Virus record (IMG/VR): IMGVR_UViG_3300025326_000054
Coordinates: 1-49,360 of that record
Source of the DNA: a virus
Length of the DNA stretch: 49,360 nucleotides
Strand: one strand, 5' to 3'
The position numbers and the translations under genes are program-made. Position 1 is the stretch's first letter. The number at the start of each line of letters is the position of its first letter. Below are positions 7,604 to 14,044 of the stretch, one piece after another. The notes under the pieces were generated by a model. It saw nothing but the letters and a program-made list of their open reading frames with translations, was not told where the DNA came from and ran no database searches.

Positions 7604-7921
7604 TTACTCGTTTCTACTGATCGCAGCATTACTCCACATCACGGCCTCCTCCAAGTGCGTCAACGCAAGCGACCGCTCGCGGGACGGCGGGCAATTCTCC
7701 ACGATCCGGAATGCGAACGTCCGGGCGCGATCCCGGATTAGGTTGTACCGGGGCACTTGGTCGGGCTTCGGCGGGTGGTACGTGAAATCTTTCTCGATGC
7801 GCTTGCTATCCTCTTCGGTGATGTACGGGTGCGTCATAGCCCCTCCCTTCGTTTTAACAGACTCCGGGAGTTGTTCCTCGATGCGCGGAGCGAGTGCGCC
7901 GAAAGTGATCCCGAGTTTCAT
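7604..7921 (-). CDS. Probable Acb2/Tad1-domain anti-CBASS/anti-Thoeris protein
   Basis: Residues 29-105 match the short phage family named after Acb2/Tad1: a TYHPPKP-type lead, a helix (RYNLIRDRARTFAFRI), NCPPSRERSLALTHLEEAV and the end SNAAI-RNE. Family proteins bind immune signalling nucleotides and so block CBASS or Thoeris. This copy is only inferred to do so. Two starts compete. ATG 7919-7921 (MKLGITFGALAPRIEEQL) overlaps the upstream stop as ATGA. ATG 7835-7837 (MTHPYITEED) has a strong GGGAGGGG site and matches the family length. The MKLGITFGALAP segment resembles a separate small phage protein, so the long form could be a fusion. Confidence 0.7.
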   Translation of the reverse strand: MKLGITFGALAPRIEEQLPESVKTKGGAMTHPYITEEDSKRIEKDFTYHPPKPDQVPRYNLIRDRARTFAFRIVENCPPSRERSLALTHLEEAVMWSNAAISRNE

Positions 7922-8184
7922 GGGCGGCCCTCCGCTTTGGCGATGATTGCGCGGAGATCCGCGTTGTCATCGGGGCCTTCATGCCCGTCGAGCCTTGCCA
8001 CCGCGCTTTTTAGCGCCTCCAGCAGTTCCGGCGCGGCGGCGATGAGGCGGGCGTTGGCGACCCTCTCGATGCGGGGTGCCCATGCGTCGGCCACTATCTG
8101 ATTATCGGCACTCAGGATGATGATCGCTCCCGGCTGTTCTCGCCAGTCGTGCTCTAATTTCCACGGCCCCGGCGTGTGACTCAT
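7918..8184 (-). CDS. 'HTPGPW' phage early protein
   Basis: An 88-aa member of a very widespread phage family defined by SHTPGPW at the N-terminus and ANARLIAAAPELLEAL in the second half; both are present. Function is not established. Start ATG 8182-8184 follows GGAGGGG and overlaps the stop of the upstream Cys-rich ORF. Full length for the family. Confidence 0.85.
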   Translation of the reverse strand: MSHTPGPWKLEHDWREQPGAIIILSADNQIVADAWAPRIERVANARLIAAAPELLEALKSAVARLDGHEGPDDNADLRAIIAKAEGRP

Positions 8185-8345
8185 TTCCCCTCCTTCTCCT
8201 TGATATCCTCCGGTGCGGGATCGGTGATCGCGTCGAGGAACAAAGGATCGACGGTCGGCAAGTGATCGGGCATCCGGGAGGCACGATGCTCATCCGGCTC
8301 GCAATCCGGGCACGAGTGGCAGCGGCAGACTCCGGTGCAGGTCAT
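8181..8345 (-). CDS. Small Cys-rich protein
   Basis: A 54-aa product starting MTCTGVCRCHSCPDCEPDEH at ATG 8343-8345 after TAGGAGA. The N-terminal Cys/His cluster suggests a zinc knuckle, and the rest is acidic and Pro-rich. Its TGA overlaps the next start as ATGA. Function unknown. Confidence 0.6.
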   Translation of the reverse strand: MTCTGVCRCHSCPDCEPDEHRASRMPDHLPTVDPLFLDAITDPAPEDIKEKEGK

Positions 8346-8354
8346 TGGGGTCTC

Positions 8355-8624
8355 CTACAGCGCCTTGAATTCTTCGCGCATATTGTCCAGCGCGATCTTG
8401 AGTCCAGGTACCATTGCGGCGACAACGTGCTCGGGGATGGTCACGTAGATGGAGCTGTTGTAGCCGTCCGCCTTGCGCCTGAACGAGACTTCATAATCCG
8501 ATGTTCCCTTCGCCTGCCGTCTGCGAATGCCGTCCACGATCTGCCGCGTGTTGTCGATATTCCGTTCCAGTTTCTTTGCGACTTCATATCCCCTGCGAAG
8601 ATCCTCAAACCCTTTCTTGTCCAT
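8355..8624 (-). CDS. First gene of the leftward operon, helical phage protein
   Basis: An 89-aa product starting MDKKGFEDLRRGYEVAKKLE at ATG 8622-8624 with AAGGAGG upstream. A longer open frame reaches 8720 but would run through an inverted repeat and lacks a ribosome site. It is mainly helical and charged, with a small DYEVSFRRKADG beta segment. As the promoter-proximal early gene it could be regulatory, but no helix-turn-helix is evident. Confidence 0.65.
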   Translation of the reverse strand: MDKKGFEDLRRGYEVAKKLERNIDNTRQIVDGIRRRQAKGTSDYEVSFRRKADGYNSSIYVTIPEHVVAAMVPGLKIALDNMREEFKAL

Positions 8625-8856
8625 GTTTTCCTCCTTAATTTGGGCGGCTACCGAGGGTGATGGCCAAGCGTTGTCACGCCATCCTTCCCTGCCCAAGGGT
8701 TTCGCGCCCTCGGTAGCCATCTCGCGTCGACCTTGCGGAGCGCGAGAGTGGTGCGGGGCGGCGGCAGGATTGGATACCTACCCGGGCAGTCGCTCCGATG
8801 GGGTGCCCCATGCCATTGGATTGATCCCCGGTGCGCCGGGGCCGCGCCGCCCCTTC
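8625..8856. other. Non-coding leader of the leftward arm with several hairpins
   Basis: I see no gene here. Besides the 12-bp inverted repeat it holds a perfect palindrome ATGGGGTGCCCCAT (8798-8811) and a 6-bp stem with a 4-base loop, CCCCGG-TGCG-CCGGGG (8826-8841). The latter lies just beyond the 3' end of the minus-strand tRNA, so these hairpins may help tRNA 3' processing or terminate transcription. None is followed by a T run. The leftward promoter is expected upstream of this stretch, but I cannot point to a clear one. Confidence 0.5.
8646..8718. repeat. 12-bp inverted repeat in the leader of the leftward operon
   Basis: GGCTACCGAGGG (8646-8657) is repeated inverted and perfectly as CCCTCGGTAGCC (8707-8718), 49 bp apart, between the tRNA and the first leftward gene. 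It could form a leader hairpin in the operon mRNA or be a protein-binding dyad. Confidence 0.7.
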
Positions 8857-8933
8857 TGGTACTCGGGGAGGGAGTCGAACCCTCATGTAAGGCGGGTTTA
8901 AGCCGCCCGCGTATGCCATTCCGCCACCCGAGT
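8857..8933 (-). tRNA. tRNA-Leu (anticodon UAA) with encoded CCA
   Basis: A full cloverleaf reads on the minus strand: 7-bp acceptor (ACTCGGG/CCCGAGT), D stem GCG/CGC with GG in the loop, 5-bp anticodon stem GGCGG/CCGCC around loop CTTAAAC, and T stem GAGGG/CCCTC with TTCGACT loop. Discriminator A and a genomic CCA follow. The anticodon UAA reads UUA (Leu). Oddly, the variable region has only 6 nt, whereas bacterial tRNA-Leu normally has a long variable arm. It lies in the control region between the two phage arms. UUA is rare in GC-rich hosts, so the tRNA may help translate the AT-richer phage genes. Confidence 0.88.
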
Positions 8934-9073
8934 CAGTCAAAGATCGAATCCCTTACTGCATCCGGGCTTGCCCCGCCACCTGATCCGTCGATCCCTGACG
9001 CAATCCGCAGCTTGCGAACGATCTCCCGGCACCACGTCGGGCCGTAGCCCAGTTCGATCAACCTGGGGATAGT

Positions 9074-9132
9074 ATTCCACGGGCGGAATCAGATTGCAAG
9101 CATTATTTTCTTGTTGACAGAGAAATTCCGCC
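9074..9132. promoter_or_regulatory. Candidate repressor operators at the genetic switch
   Basis: The dyad ATTCC-N6-GGAAT occupies 9074-9089. A further inverted pair, GGCGGAAT (9082-9089) and ATTCCGCC (9125-9132), brackets the -35 box of the regulator promoter. Such dyads around a regulator start are typical of Cro/CI operators. Binding by the 9150 protein is inferred. Confidence 0.5.
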
Positions 9133-9143
9133 AATGGTATGAT
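9114..9143 (+). promoter_or_regulatory. Sigma70-type promoter of the phage regulator
   Basis: TTGACA (9114-9119) and TATGAT (9138-9143) are separated by 18 bp. Transcription would begin about 7 bp after the -10 box, at or next to ATG 9150, predicting a leaderless mRNA like that of lambda cI from PRM. Confidence 0.7.
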
Positions 9144-9149
9144 GCCGCC

Positions 9150-9365
9150 ATGAAACTATCCGCCTATCTCGGAAAACTCAATCTCACCCGGAAAGACTTC
9201 GCGGAGCTTTCCGGCGTGCCTCTCTCCACGGTGTACCGACTACTCGACGAACCCGATGTCATTCCCGACGGGACGAACATCGCCAAGATCATACGGGCCA
9301 CGGAGGGAATCGTCGGGGTGCAGGATCTTGTCACAGAACAGAACGGCAAGGCTCCGGCCGCCTGA
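9150..9365 (+). CDS. Cro/CI-type helix-turn-helix regulator
   Basis: A 71-aa DNA-binding protein. Residues 10-40 (LNLTRKDFAELSGVPLSTVY) form a helix-turn-helix of the XRE/Cro type, and LLDEPDVIPDGTNIAKI completes the domain. It lacks a CI-like cleavage or oligomerisation domain, so it is Cro-sized. I start it at ATG 9150 rather than at an upstream TTG because the promoter -10 box lies only 6 bp away and a leaderless start fits. It is the first gene of the rightward arm and probably controls the lysis/lysogeny or early/late choice through the adjacent dyads. Confidence 0.78.
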   Translation: MKLSAYLGKLNLTRKDFAELSGVPLSTVYRLLDEPDVIPDGTNIAKIIRATEGIVGVQDLVTEQNGKAPAA

Positions 9366-9366
9366 C

Positions 9367-9546
9367 ATGGGCCGCCGACAGTTCCTCGACCCTGCAACGA
9401 AGCGTAGGAACAGCGCCCAATGTTACCTGTCGGACAGAGAGTTCGAATCCGTCTGCCGAGCCGCACTCAAACAGGATTTACACATCAGCGTGTGGATGAG
9501 AAATGTCATCCTCCGCGAAGTGGAGAGGAAGGAAGCGGGGGCATGA
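9367..9546 (+). CDS. Small ribbon-helix-helix/MobC-like protein
   Basis: A 59-aa basic protein (MGRRQFLDPATKRRNSAQCY...) with YLSDREFESVCRAALKQDLH then VWMRNVILREVERK, a strand-helix-helix pattern as in ribbon-helix-helix DNA-binding proteins. It starts one base after the regulator stop region (ATG 9367) and its TGA overlaps the next ATG. A regulatory role is inferred. Confidence 0.55.
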   Translation: MGRRQFLDPATKRRNSAQCYLSDREFESVCRAALKQDLHISVWMRNVILREVERKEAGA

Positions 9547-10118
9547 AGTGCGAATGCGGATGCGGCGGGGAAACTGGCGTTTATAAATACACTGACAAAC
9601 GGGGCGGTATAAAAGGACAGGAGAAGCGCTTCCTGTGTGGCCACCAACAAAAGGTAAAATTCAGACAACCAACTCCTACTCTATGTGAATGCGGTTGCGG
9701 AGGAAAAACAACAGTCATAAACGGAAGAAATAAGCAGTTTATCACTGGACATAACATGATGAATCGCTGTTCCATTGAATCAAGATTTTGGATAAAGGTG
9801 AAAAAGGGCGAAGAGGAAAGCGAGTGTTGGAATTGGATAGCCTATAAAAATCCCAAGGGATACGGTTGTTTTGGTTTGAACGGGAATAAGATTATTCTAT
9901 CGCACCGGTATTCATGGATTTTCTGTTTTGGCCCAATTCCTTATGGATTTAATGTGCTTCACAAATGTGACAACCCCGCCTGCGTAAATCCAAAACACTT
10001 ATGGCTTGGAACACTCACAGACAACAATCATGACATGTGCCGTAAGGGAAGACACTGGGCTCACAAGAGGTCAATCAAGGACCAGAGGAGAACAATTAAA
10101 CCATATGCAACCCTGTAA
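9543..10118 (+). CDS. HNH endonuclease with N-terminal zinc ribbons
   Basis: A 191-aa protein. Two CECGCGG-type zinc motifs occur near residues 3-9 and 48-55. The HNH core follows in the C-terminal half: LSHRYSWIFCFGPIPYGFNV, LHKCDNPACVNPKHLWLGT, then DNNHDMCRKG. These blocks match the phage HNH_3-type homing endonucleases, which nick or cut DNA with one metal ion. The gene is clearly AT-richer than its surroundings, consistent with a recently acquired mobile gene. Start by ATGA overlap at 9543. Confidence 0.85.
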   Translation: MKCECGCGGETGVYKYTDKRGGIKGQEKRFLCGHQQKVKFRQPTPTLCECGCGGKTTVINGRNKQFITGHNMMNRCSIESRFWIKVKKGEEESECWNWIAYKNPKGYGCFGLNGNKIILSHRYSWIFCFGPIPYGFNVLHKCDNPACVNPKHLWLGTLTDNNHDMCRKGRHWAHKRSIKDQRRTIKPYATL

Positions 10119-10332
10119 TTGTTGCGGACGCATAACTGAAAGCCCAACGATTATCGGCTTGCAACGCGGGCTGAAAGATGAACCTGCGTTGATACTCTGG
10201 AATTGTCCATGCGGGACGACGAGGGCGGTCAAATGGTCTGAGGCCACCTCGGAGCAATGGAGGATCGCGCAGGACGTTGAGGACGCGGTAAGGCCGAAGT
10301 CCCCGGAAATGATGCTGGCCCCCGCCCGATGA
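10105..10332 (+). CDS. Small zinc-ribbon phage protein
   Basis: A 75-aa protein with CNCCGR (residues 4-9) and CPCG (about 34-37), which could form one zinc ribbon, followed by an acidic helix. Start ATG 10105 overlaps the HNH gene end by 14 bp. Unknown function. Confidence 0.6.
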   Translation: MQPCNCCGRITESPTIIGLQRGLKDEPALILWNCPCGTTRAVKWSEATSEQWRIAQDVEDAVRPKSPEMMLAPAR

Positions 10333-10351
10333 CCTGCGAAAGGGCGAGGAG

Positions 10352-10903
10352 ATGAGGGTGTTAGTGGCCTGCGAGTTTTCGGGCATCGTCCGTGACGCCT
10401 TCCTGGATCGCGGCCATGACGCATGGTCCTGCGACATCCTCCCGTCCGAGGCGTTCGGAGAACGGCACCTTGAGGGCGACGTTCTGGATTACATCGAAGG
10501 TCGCGGCTGGCAACTGTTGATCGCCCACCCTCCGTGTACCCACCTTGCCGTCAGCGGAGCGCGGTGGTTCAAGGGCAAGGAGTGCGAGCAGGAAGAGGCC
10601 TTGGAGTTTGTCCACTTTCTTCTCGACGCTCCGATCCCGCGCATCGCCTTGGAGAACCCCATCTCCATCATCAGCACGCGTATACGCAAGCCCGATCAGA
10701 TCATTCAGCCGTGGATGTTCGGCCATCCCGAGACTAAGGCCACATGCTTATGGCTAAAGAACCTGCCGAAACTTGTGCCGACGAAGATTGTGGAGGGCCG
10801 CGACAACCGGGTACACCGCGAACCACCAGGGCCAAATCGCTGGAAGAACAGGAGCCGCACACTACAGGGCATCGCCGACGCGATGGCGGAGCAATGGGGA
10901 TGA
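10352..10903 (+). CDS. Phage DNA (cytosine-5)-methyltransferase-like protein
   Basis: A 183-aa protein with a Rossmann-type start (MRVLVACEFSGIVRDAF), the catalytic Pro-Cys (HPPCTHLAVSG, Cys at about 62) and an ALENP segment corresponding to the ENV motif. It is much shorter than host C5 methyltransferases and resembles compact phage versions. It would modify cytosines of phage DNA and so help evade restriction. Whether it is catalytically complete is uncertain. Start at ATG 10352 after GCGAGGAG. Confidence 0.72.
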   Translation: MRVLVACEFSGIVRDAFLDRGHDAWSCDILPSEAFGERHLEGDVLDYIEGRGWQLLIAHPPCTHLAVSGARWFKGKECEQEEALEFVHFLLDAPIPRIALENPISIISTRIRKPDQIIQPWMFGHPETKATCLWLKNLPKLVPTKIVEGRDNRVHREPPGPNRWKNRSRTLQGIADAMAEQWG

Positions 10904-10932
10904 ATCCGATGCCCTGCTCCCAATGCCCCGAT

Positions 10933-11277
10933 CTACTTGACGGGCTTGCGGAGTGCCCGGTCGCGGACGTACTCGGAGACGGTCTTGCCGGATTCCGCGG
11001 CGAGGGTGGAGATATCGTCGGACTCCGCGATGGTAACGCGGACCTGGATCCATCCCGTCCGGCGAGATTTGATGTTGCGGACGCGATAATCCGGACGGGC
11101 GTACTCTCCATGTGCCGTCTCGTGGGTGGATGTCTCCATCTCCCGGATGCGCTCCCGGGCCGCCGCGATGCTCCGGTACTCGTCGGGCTGATCGTGGTAC
11201 AGGCCGATCCAGTGCCAACCCTCGATGACATTGAGCGTGCCGGTGTAGTAGTGCCGTCTCTGCTGGATACCGTACAT
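10933..11277 (-). CDS. Hypothetical protein with ribbon-helix-helix-like C-terminus
   Basis: A 114-aa protein transcribed against the rightward arm. It starts MYGIQQRRHYYTGTLNVIEG at ATG 11275-11277 after AGGAGG. The end (WIQVRVTIAESDDISTLAAE, then VSEYVRDRALRK) has the strand-helix-helix layout of a ribbon-helix-helix DNA-binding domain. With the 11302 gene it forms a two-gene minus-strand module with its own promoter, an accessory (moron-like) layout. Confidence 0.65.
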   Translation of the reverse strand: MYGIQQRRHYYTGTLNVIEGWHWIGLYHDQPDEYRSIAAARERIREMETSTHETAHGEYARPDYRVRNIKSRRTGWIQVRVTIAESDDISTLAAESGKTVSEYVRDRALRKPVK

Positions 11278-11301
11278 GATGTCCTCCTATCGGTTGGGGG
11301 T

Positions 11302-11691
11302 TTACCCGGCGTTCGGGTCATCACAATACCCGGCCCGGCGCATCCGGGCGGTGTGCGCGTCGTACTCGCGCACACCTTTGATCCACTCGGCGTTACGGCG
11401 GTCCATCTCGGCGCGATACTCATTGACCATCGCCGTAACTGCATCTGCGACCTCGGCGGTGACCGGCACAAGCGTCTCGCGGCCACAGACAATCTCGCGC
11501 AGGCACAGGCCGGCGACAGGATGTGTCACGATGGTTGGAGCGTGCAGGCACAGCTTCGGCGCCGTGAGTACCCGGCACTCCAATTTATAGCAAGGCGTCT
11601 TGACCTTGTCCCCGTCTGCGCTGATCGTCTCGGAGGTTATAAGCTCCAGCTCCACCGCGCTACCCCTGGGGGTCGTCCACTTGATCGTCAT
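11302..11691 (-). CDS. Hypothetical protein of the minus-strand accessory module
   Basis: A 129-aa protein starting MTIKWTTPRGSAVELELITS at ATG 11689-11691 behind GGGAGGTG. The N-terminal half is beta-rich, and the C-terminal half is a charged helix (NEYRAEMDRRNAEWIKGVRE). It lies 24 bp upstream of the 10933 gene. Function unknown. Confidence 0.65.
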   Translation of the reverse strand: MTIKWTTPRGSAVELELITSETISADGDKVKTPCYKLECRVLTAPKLCLHAPTIVTHPVAGLCLREIVCGRETLVPVTAEVADAVTAMVNEYRAEMDRRNAEWIKGVREYDAHTARMRRAGYCDDPNAG

Positions 11692-11718
11692 CTCGTCACC
11701 TCCCGCTTTGTTGCCTCC

Positions 11719-11747
11719 ATAGTCTCATGTCGTCATAACAATGTCAA
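11719..11747 (-). promoter_or_regulatory. Promoter of the minus-strand accessory module
   Basis: On the minus strand TTGACA (11742-11747) and GACTAT (11719-11724) are 17 bp apart and end 28 bp before the ATG at 11691. The surrounding 11700-11800 stretch is AT-rich and holds no gene. Confidence 0.5.
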
Positions 11748-11840
11748 TACATATTATTCCTGCGGGCAAGATATTTTTAATTCCTTTTACAATCAATCAC
11801 TTACGGGTGGAAGGAAAGCGGGCGCAGGGAGGATAGCGGC

Positions 11841-11951
11841 ATGAAAGCCGGTGGCCCGCAAAGCCTTGATACACGCGGGTTGCAGGACGTAGGCTCCGCA
11901 AACGCACGGCTGGCGCGGGCCAGCGGATGGGGGGCTGTAAATGATATGTAA
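11841..11951 (+). CDS. Very small ORF with strong ribosome site
   Basis: A 36-codon frame (MKAGGPQSLDTRGLQDVGSA...) starts at ATG 11841 with GGGAGGA 7 bases upstream and ends TAA at 11949-11951, overlapping the next ORF. It may be a genuine peptide of the operon. No family recognised. Confidence 0.4.
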   Translation: MKAGGPQSLDTRGLQDVGSANARLARASGWGAVNDM

Positions 11952-12117
11952 TACATCCTGCCCCGATTGGCGGCTGCGCTGCATCCTGATTGCGTGTCCG
12001 GACATGAGCGAGCGCCTGTCCCGCATCGAAGATGACATCGACCGGCAGGAGCGCATCCGGGCCATCGCCCGGGAGATGGACGAGAGGATCGAGCGGTATC
12101 CGAGGGGGAGGGGATAG
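11941..12117 (+). CDS. Small hypothetical protein upstream of the helicase
   Basis: A 58-aa frame (MICNTSCPDWRLRCILIACP...) with four cysteines at the front and a very charged helix (ERLSRIEDDIDRQERIRAIA). It starts at ATG 11941, and its TAG shares one base with the GTG start of the helicase, so the two are probably coupled. Confidence 0.5.
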   Translation: MICNTSCPDWRLRCILIACPDMSERLSRIEDDIDRQERIRAIAREMDERIERYPRGRG

Positions 12118-13508
12118 TGGAATACGCGGAGTTTCTGGACAGGAAATCACAGTTGGGATCCACCGACGGGTTCGATCCGGTATGGATGCCGGATTTCCTG
12201 TTCGATTTCCAGGTGGCACTTCTCGAATGGGCTATCCTCAAGGGGAAGGCGGCGCTGTATTGTGACTGCGGGATGGGGAAAACCCCGATGCAGTTGGTAT
12301 GGGCGGAGAACATCGTCTGCAAGGAAAACGCCCGCGTCCTGATCCTCACTCCGCTGGCCGTATCCGCGCAGACGATCCGCGAGGCGGAGAAGTTCGGAAT
12401 CGAGGCGCACCGATCCGGCGACGGAAAGTTATTCCCCGGGATCATTGTGACAAATTACGAGCGCCTGCATTACTTCGACCCGAAGGACTTCGCGGGCGTC
12501 GTTTGCGATGAGTCCAGCATCCTAAAATCTTTCGAGGGGGCCACGAAAGTGGCGGTCACGGATTTCATGCGGAAGGTCCGGTATCGGCTACTTTGCACGG
12601 CCACCGCCGCGCCGAATGATTACATTGAACTCGGCACGTCCTCCGAGGCCCTCGGAGAACTCGGGTACATGGATATGCTCGGGCGGTTCTTCAAGAACGA
12701 ACAGAACACAATCCGCCCGACCGTTTACCGCCACCGCGGACAGAACTTCGCATCCCTTGATGAGCGGGCCAAGTGGCGTCTGAAAGGCCACGCCGAGATC
12801 CCGTTCTGGCGGTGGGTTTCCTCATGGGCGCGGGCGATGCGGCGCCCATCCGACCTCGGGTTCGATGACGGGAAATTCATTCTCCCGCCGCTGACCGAGA
12901 ATGAGCACCTTGTGGACACGAACACCGCACCGGACGGGATGCTGTTTTCCTTGCCGGCCATTGGCCTGTACGAGCAGCGCGAGGAAAGACGCCGCACAAT
13001 CACGGAGCGATGCGACAAGGTTGCGGGACTTGTAAACGATACCGGCAAACCCGCCCTCGTATGGTGTCACTTAAACCGTGAGGGCGACCGCCTTGCGGAT
13101 ATCATCCCGGACGCGGAACAGGTAAGCGGTGCAGATTCGGATGAGGCGAAGGAGGAAAAGTTCCTCGCGTTCGCATCAGGCCAACTGCGGGTGATGGTCT
13201 GCAAGCCGGTTATAGGGGCGTGGGGGTTGAATCTCCAAAATTGCGCCCACGTAACCTTCTTCCCATCGCACAGTTACGAACAGTACTACCAAGGAGTTAG
13301 ACGGTGTTATCGGTTTGGACAGACGGAAAAGGTAACGGTCGACATTATCACGACAGAGGGTGAACGAGGTGTGCTGAAAAACATGCAAAGAAAACAGCAA
13401 GCAGCCGATCGTATGTTTACAAATCTGGTGGCTAACATGAACCAAGCGGTCGGTGTTAAGCGAGTCACCGCTTTCACGTCTGATGCAAGTGTCCCGCATT
13501 GGTTATGA
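12117..13508 (+). CDS. SNF2/DEAD-type phage helicase
   Basis: A 463-aa superfamily 2 ATPase. It has Walker A GMGKT at residues 52-56, DESS (motif II) at 131-134, TATAAPND (motif III) near 161-168 and a C-terminal motif VI, YYQGVRRCYRFGQT. The layout matches phage SNF2-type helicases that move along double-stranded DNA. It would act in replication, recombination or transcription of phage DNA. The GTG start at 12117 follows GAGGGGGAGGGG. The stop overlaps the endonuclease VII start as ATGA. Confidence 0.88.
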   Translation: MEYAEFLDRKSQLGSTDGFDPVWMPDFLFDFQVALLEWAILKGKAALYCDCGMGKTPMQLVWAENIVCKENARVLILTPLAVSAQTIREAEKFGIEAHRSGDGKLFPGIIVTNYERLHYFDPKDFAGVVCDESSILKSFEGATKVAVTDFMRKVRYRLLCTATAAPNDYIELGTSSEALGELGYMDMLGRFFKNEQNTIRPTVYRHRGQNFASLDERAKWRLKGHAEIPFWRWVSSWARAMRRPSDLGFDDGKFILPPLTENEHLVDTNTAPDGMLFSLPAIGLYEQREERRRTITERCDKVAGLVNDTGKPALVWCHLNREGDRLADIIPDAEQVSGADSDEAKEEKFLAFASGQLRVMVCKPVIGAWGLNLQNCAHVTFFPSHSYEQYYQGVRRCYRFGQTEKVTVDIITTEGERGVLKNMQRKQQAADRMFTNLVANMNQAVGVKRVTAFTSDASVPHWL

Positions 13509-14044
13509 GCTATAACCCCGAATATCACAAGCGGTATCGCGAATTGAATCAAGAACGAATTCGCGAGCGAAAGCGCAATGAATATATAGCAAATAGGGAG
13601 GTCGTAAAGGAGCGGTCGCGCTGTTGGGGTGCGAACAACAGGGACCGCAAATTGGCCGTTGGGGCCATCTACCGGGAACACATGAGGGAGCAGAGGAACG
13701 CATATATGAGAGAGCGATACCGTCAAGACCCTAATCGCCATATAAGCGCCATGAGTGCCTGGAGAAAGGCAAACCCGGAACGCTACCGCGACCAATATCT
13801 CCGCGCTGAATTTGGGATATCGCTGGCGGAATACAATGCACTTTTTGAAGATCAAGGCGGAGTGTGCGCCATATGCAAAACATCTACAGAGAAGGTCTTA
13901 GTAGTAGACCACAATCACCAAACAGGCGTCGTGCGTGGGCTGTTGTGTTCTGGATGCAATGCTGGGCTGGGGCAATTCAAGGATAACCCAGAACGGATGA
14001 TTCGGGCGGCACATTATATAAATCAGGAAAGGACAAGCCAGTGA
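13505..14044 (+). CDS. Recombination endonuclease VII family protein
   Basis: A 179-aa protein. Residues 1-100 are basic, helical repeats (YNPEYHKRYREL, AWRKANPERYRDQY). The C-terminal half carries the T4 endonuclease VII-like core: GGVCAICK, VVDHNHQTGVVRGLLCSGCN and GLGQFKDNPERM, with the paired CxxC zinc site and the DHNH catalytic region. Such enzymes cut branched DNA such as Holliday junctions, or act as homing-like nucleases. Start ATG 13505 overlaps the helicase stop. Confidence 0.85.
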   Translation: MSYNPEYHKRYRELNQERIRERKRNEYIANREVVKERSRCWGANNRDRKLAVGAIYREHMREQRNAYMRERYRQDPNRHISAMSAWRKANPERYRDQYLRAEFGISLAEYNALFEDQGGVCAICKTSTEKVLVVDHNHQTGVVRGLLCSGCNAGLGQFKDNPERMIRAAHYINQERTSQ

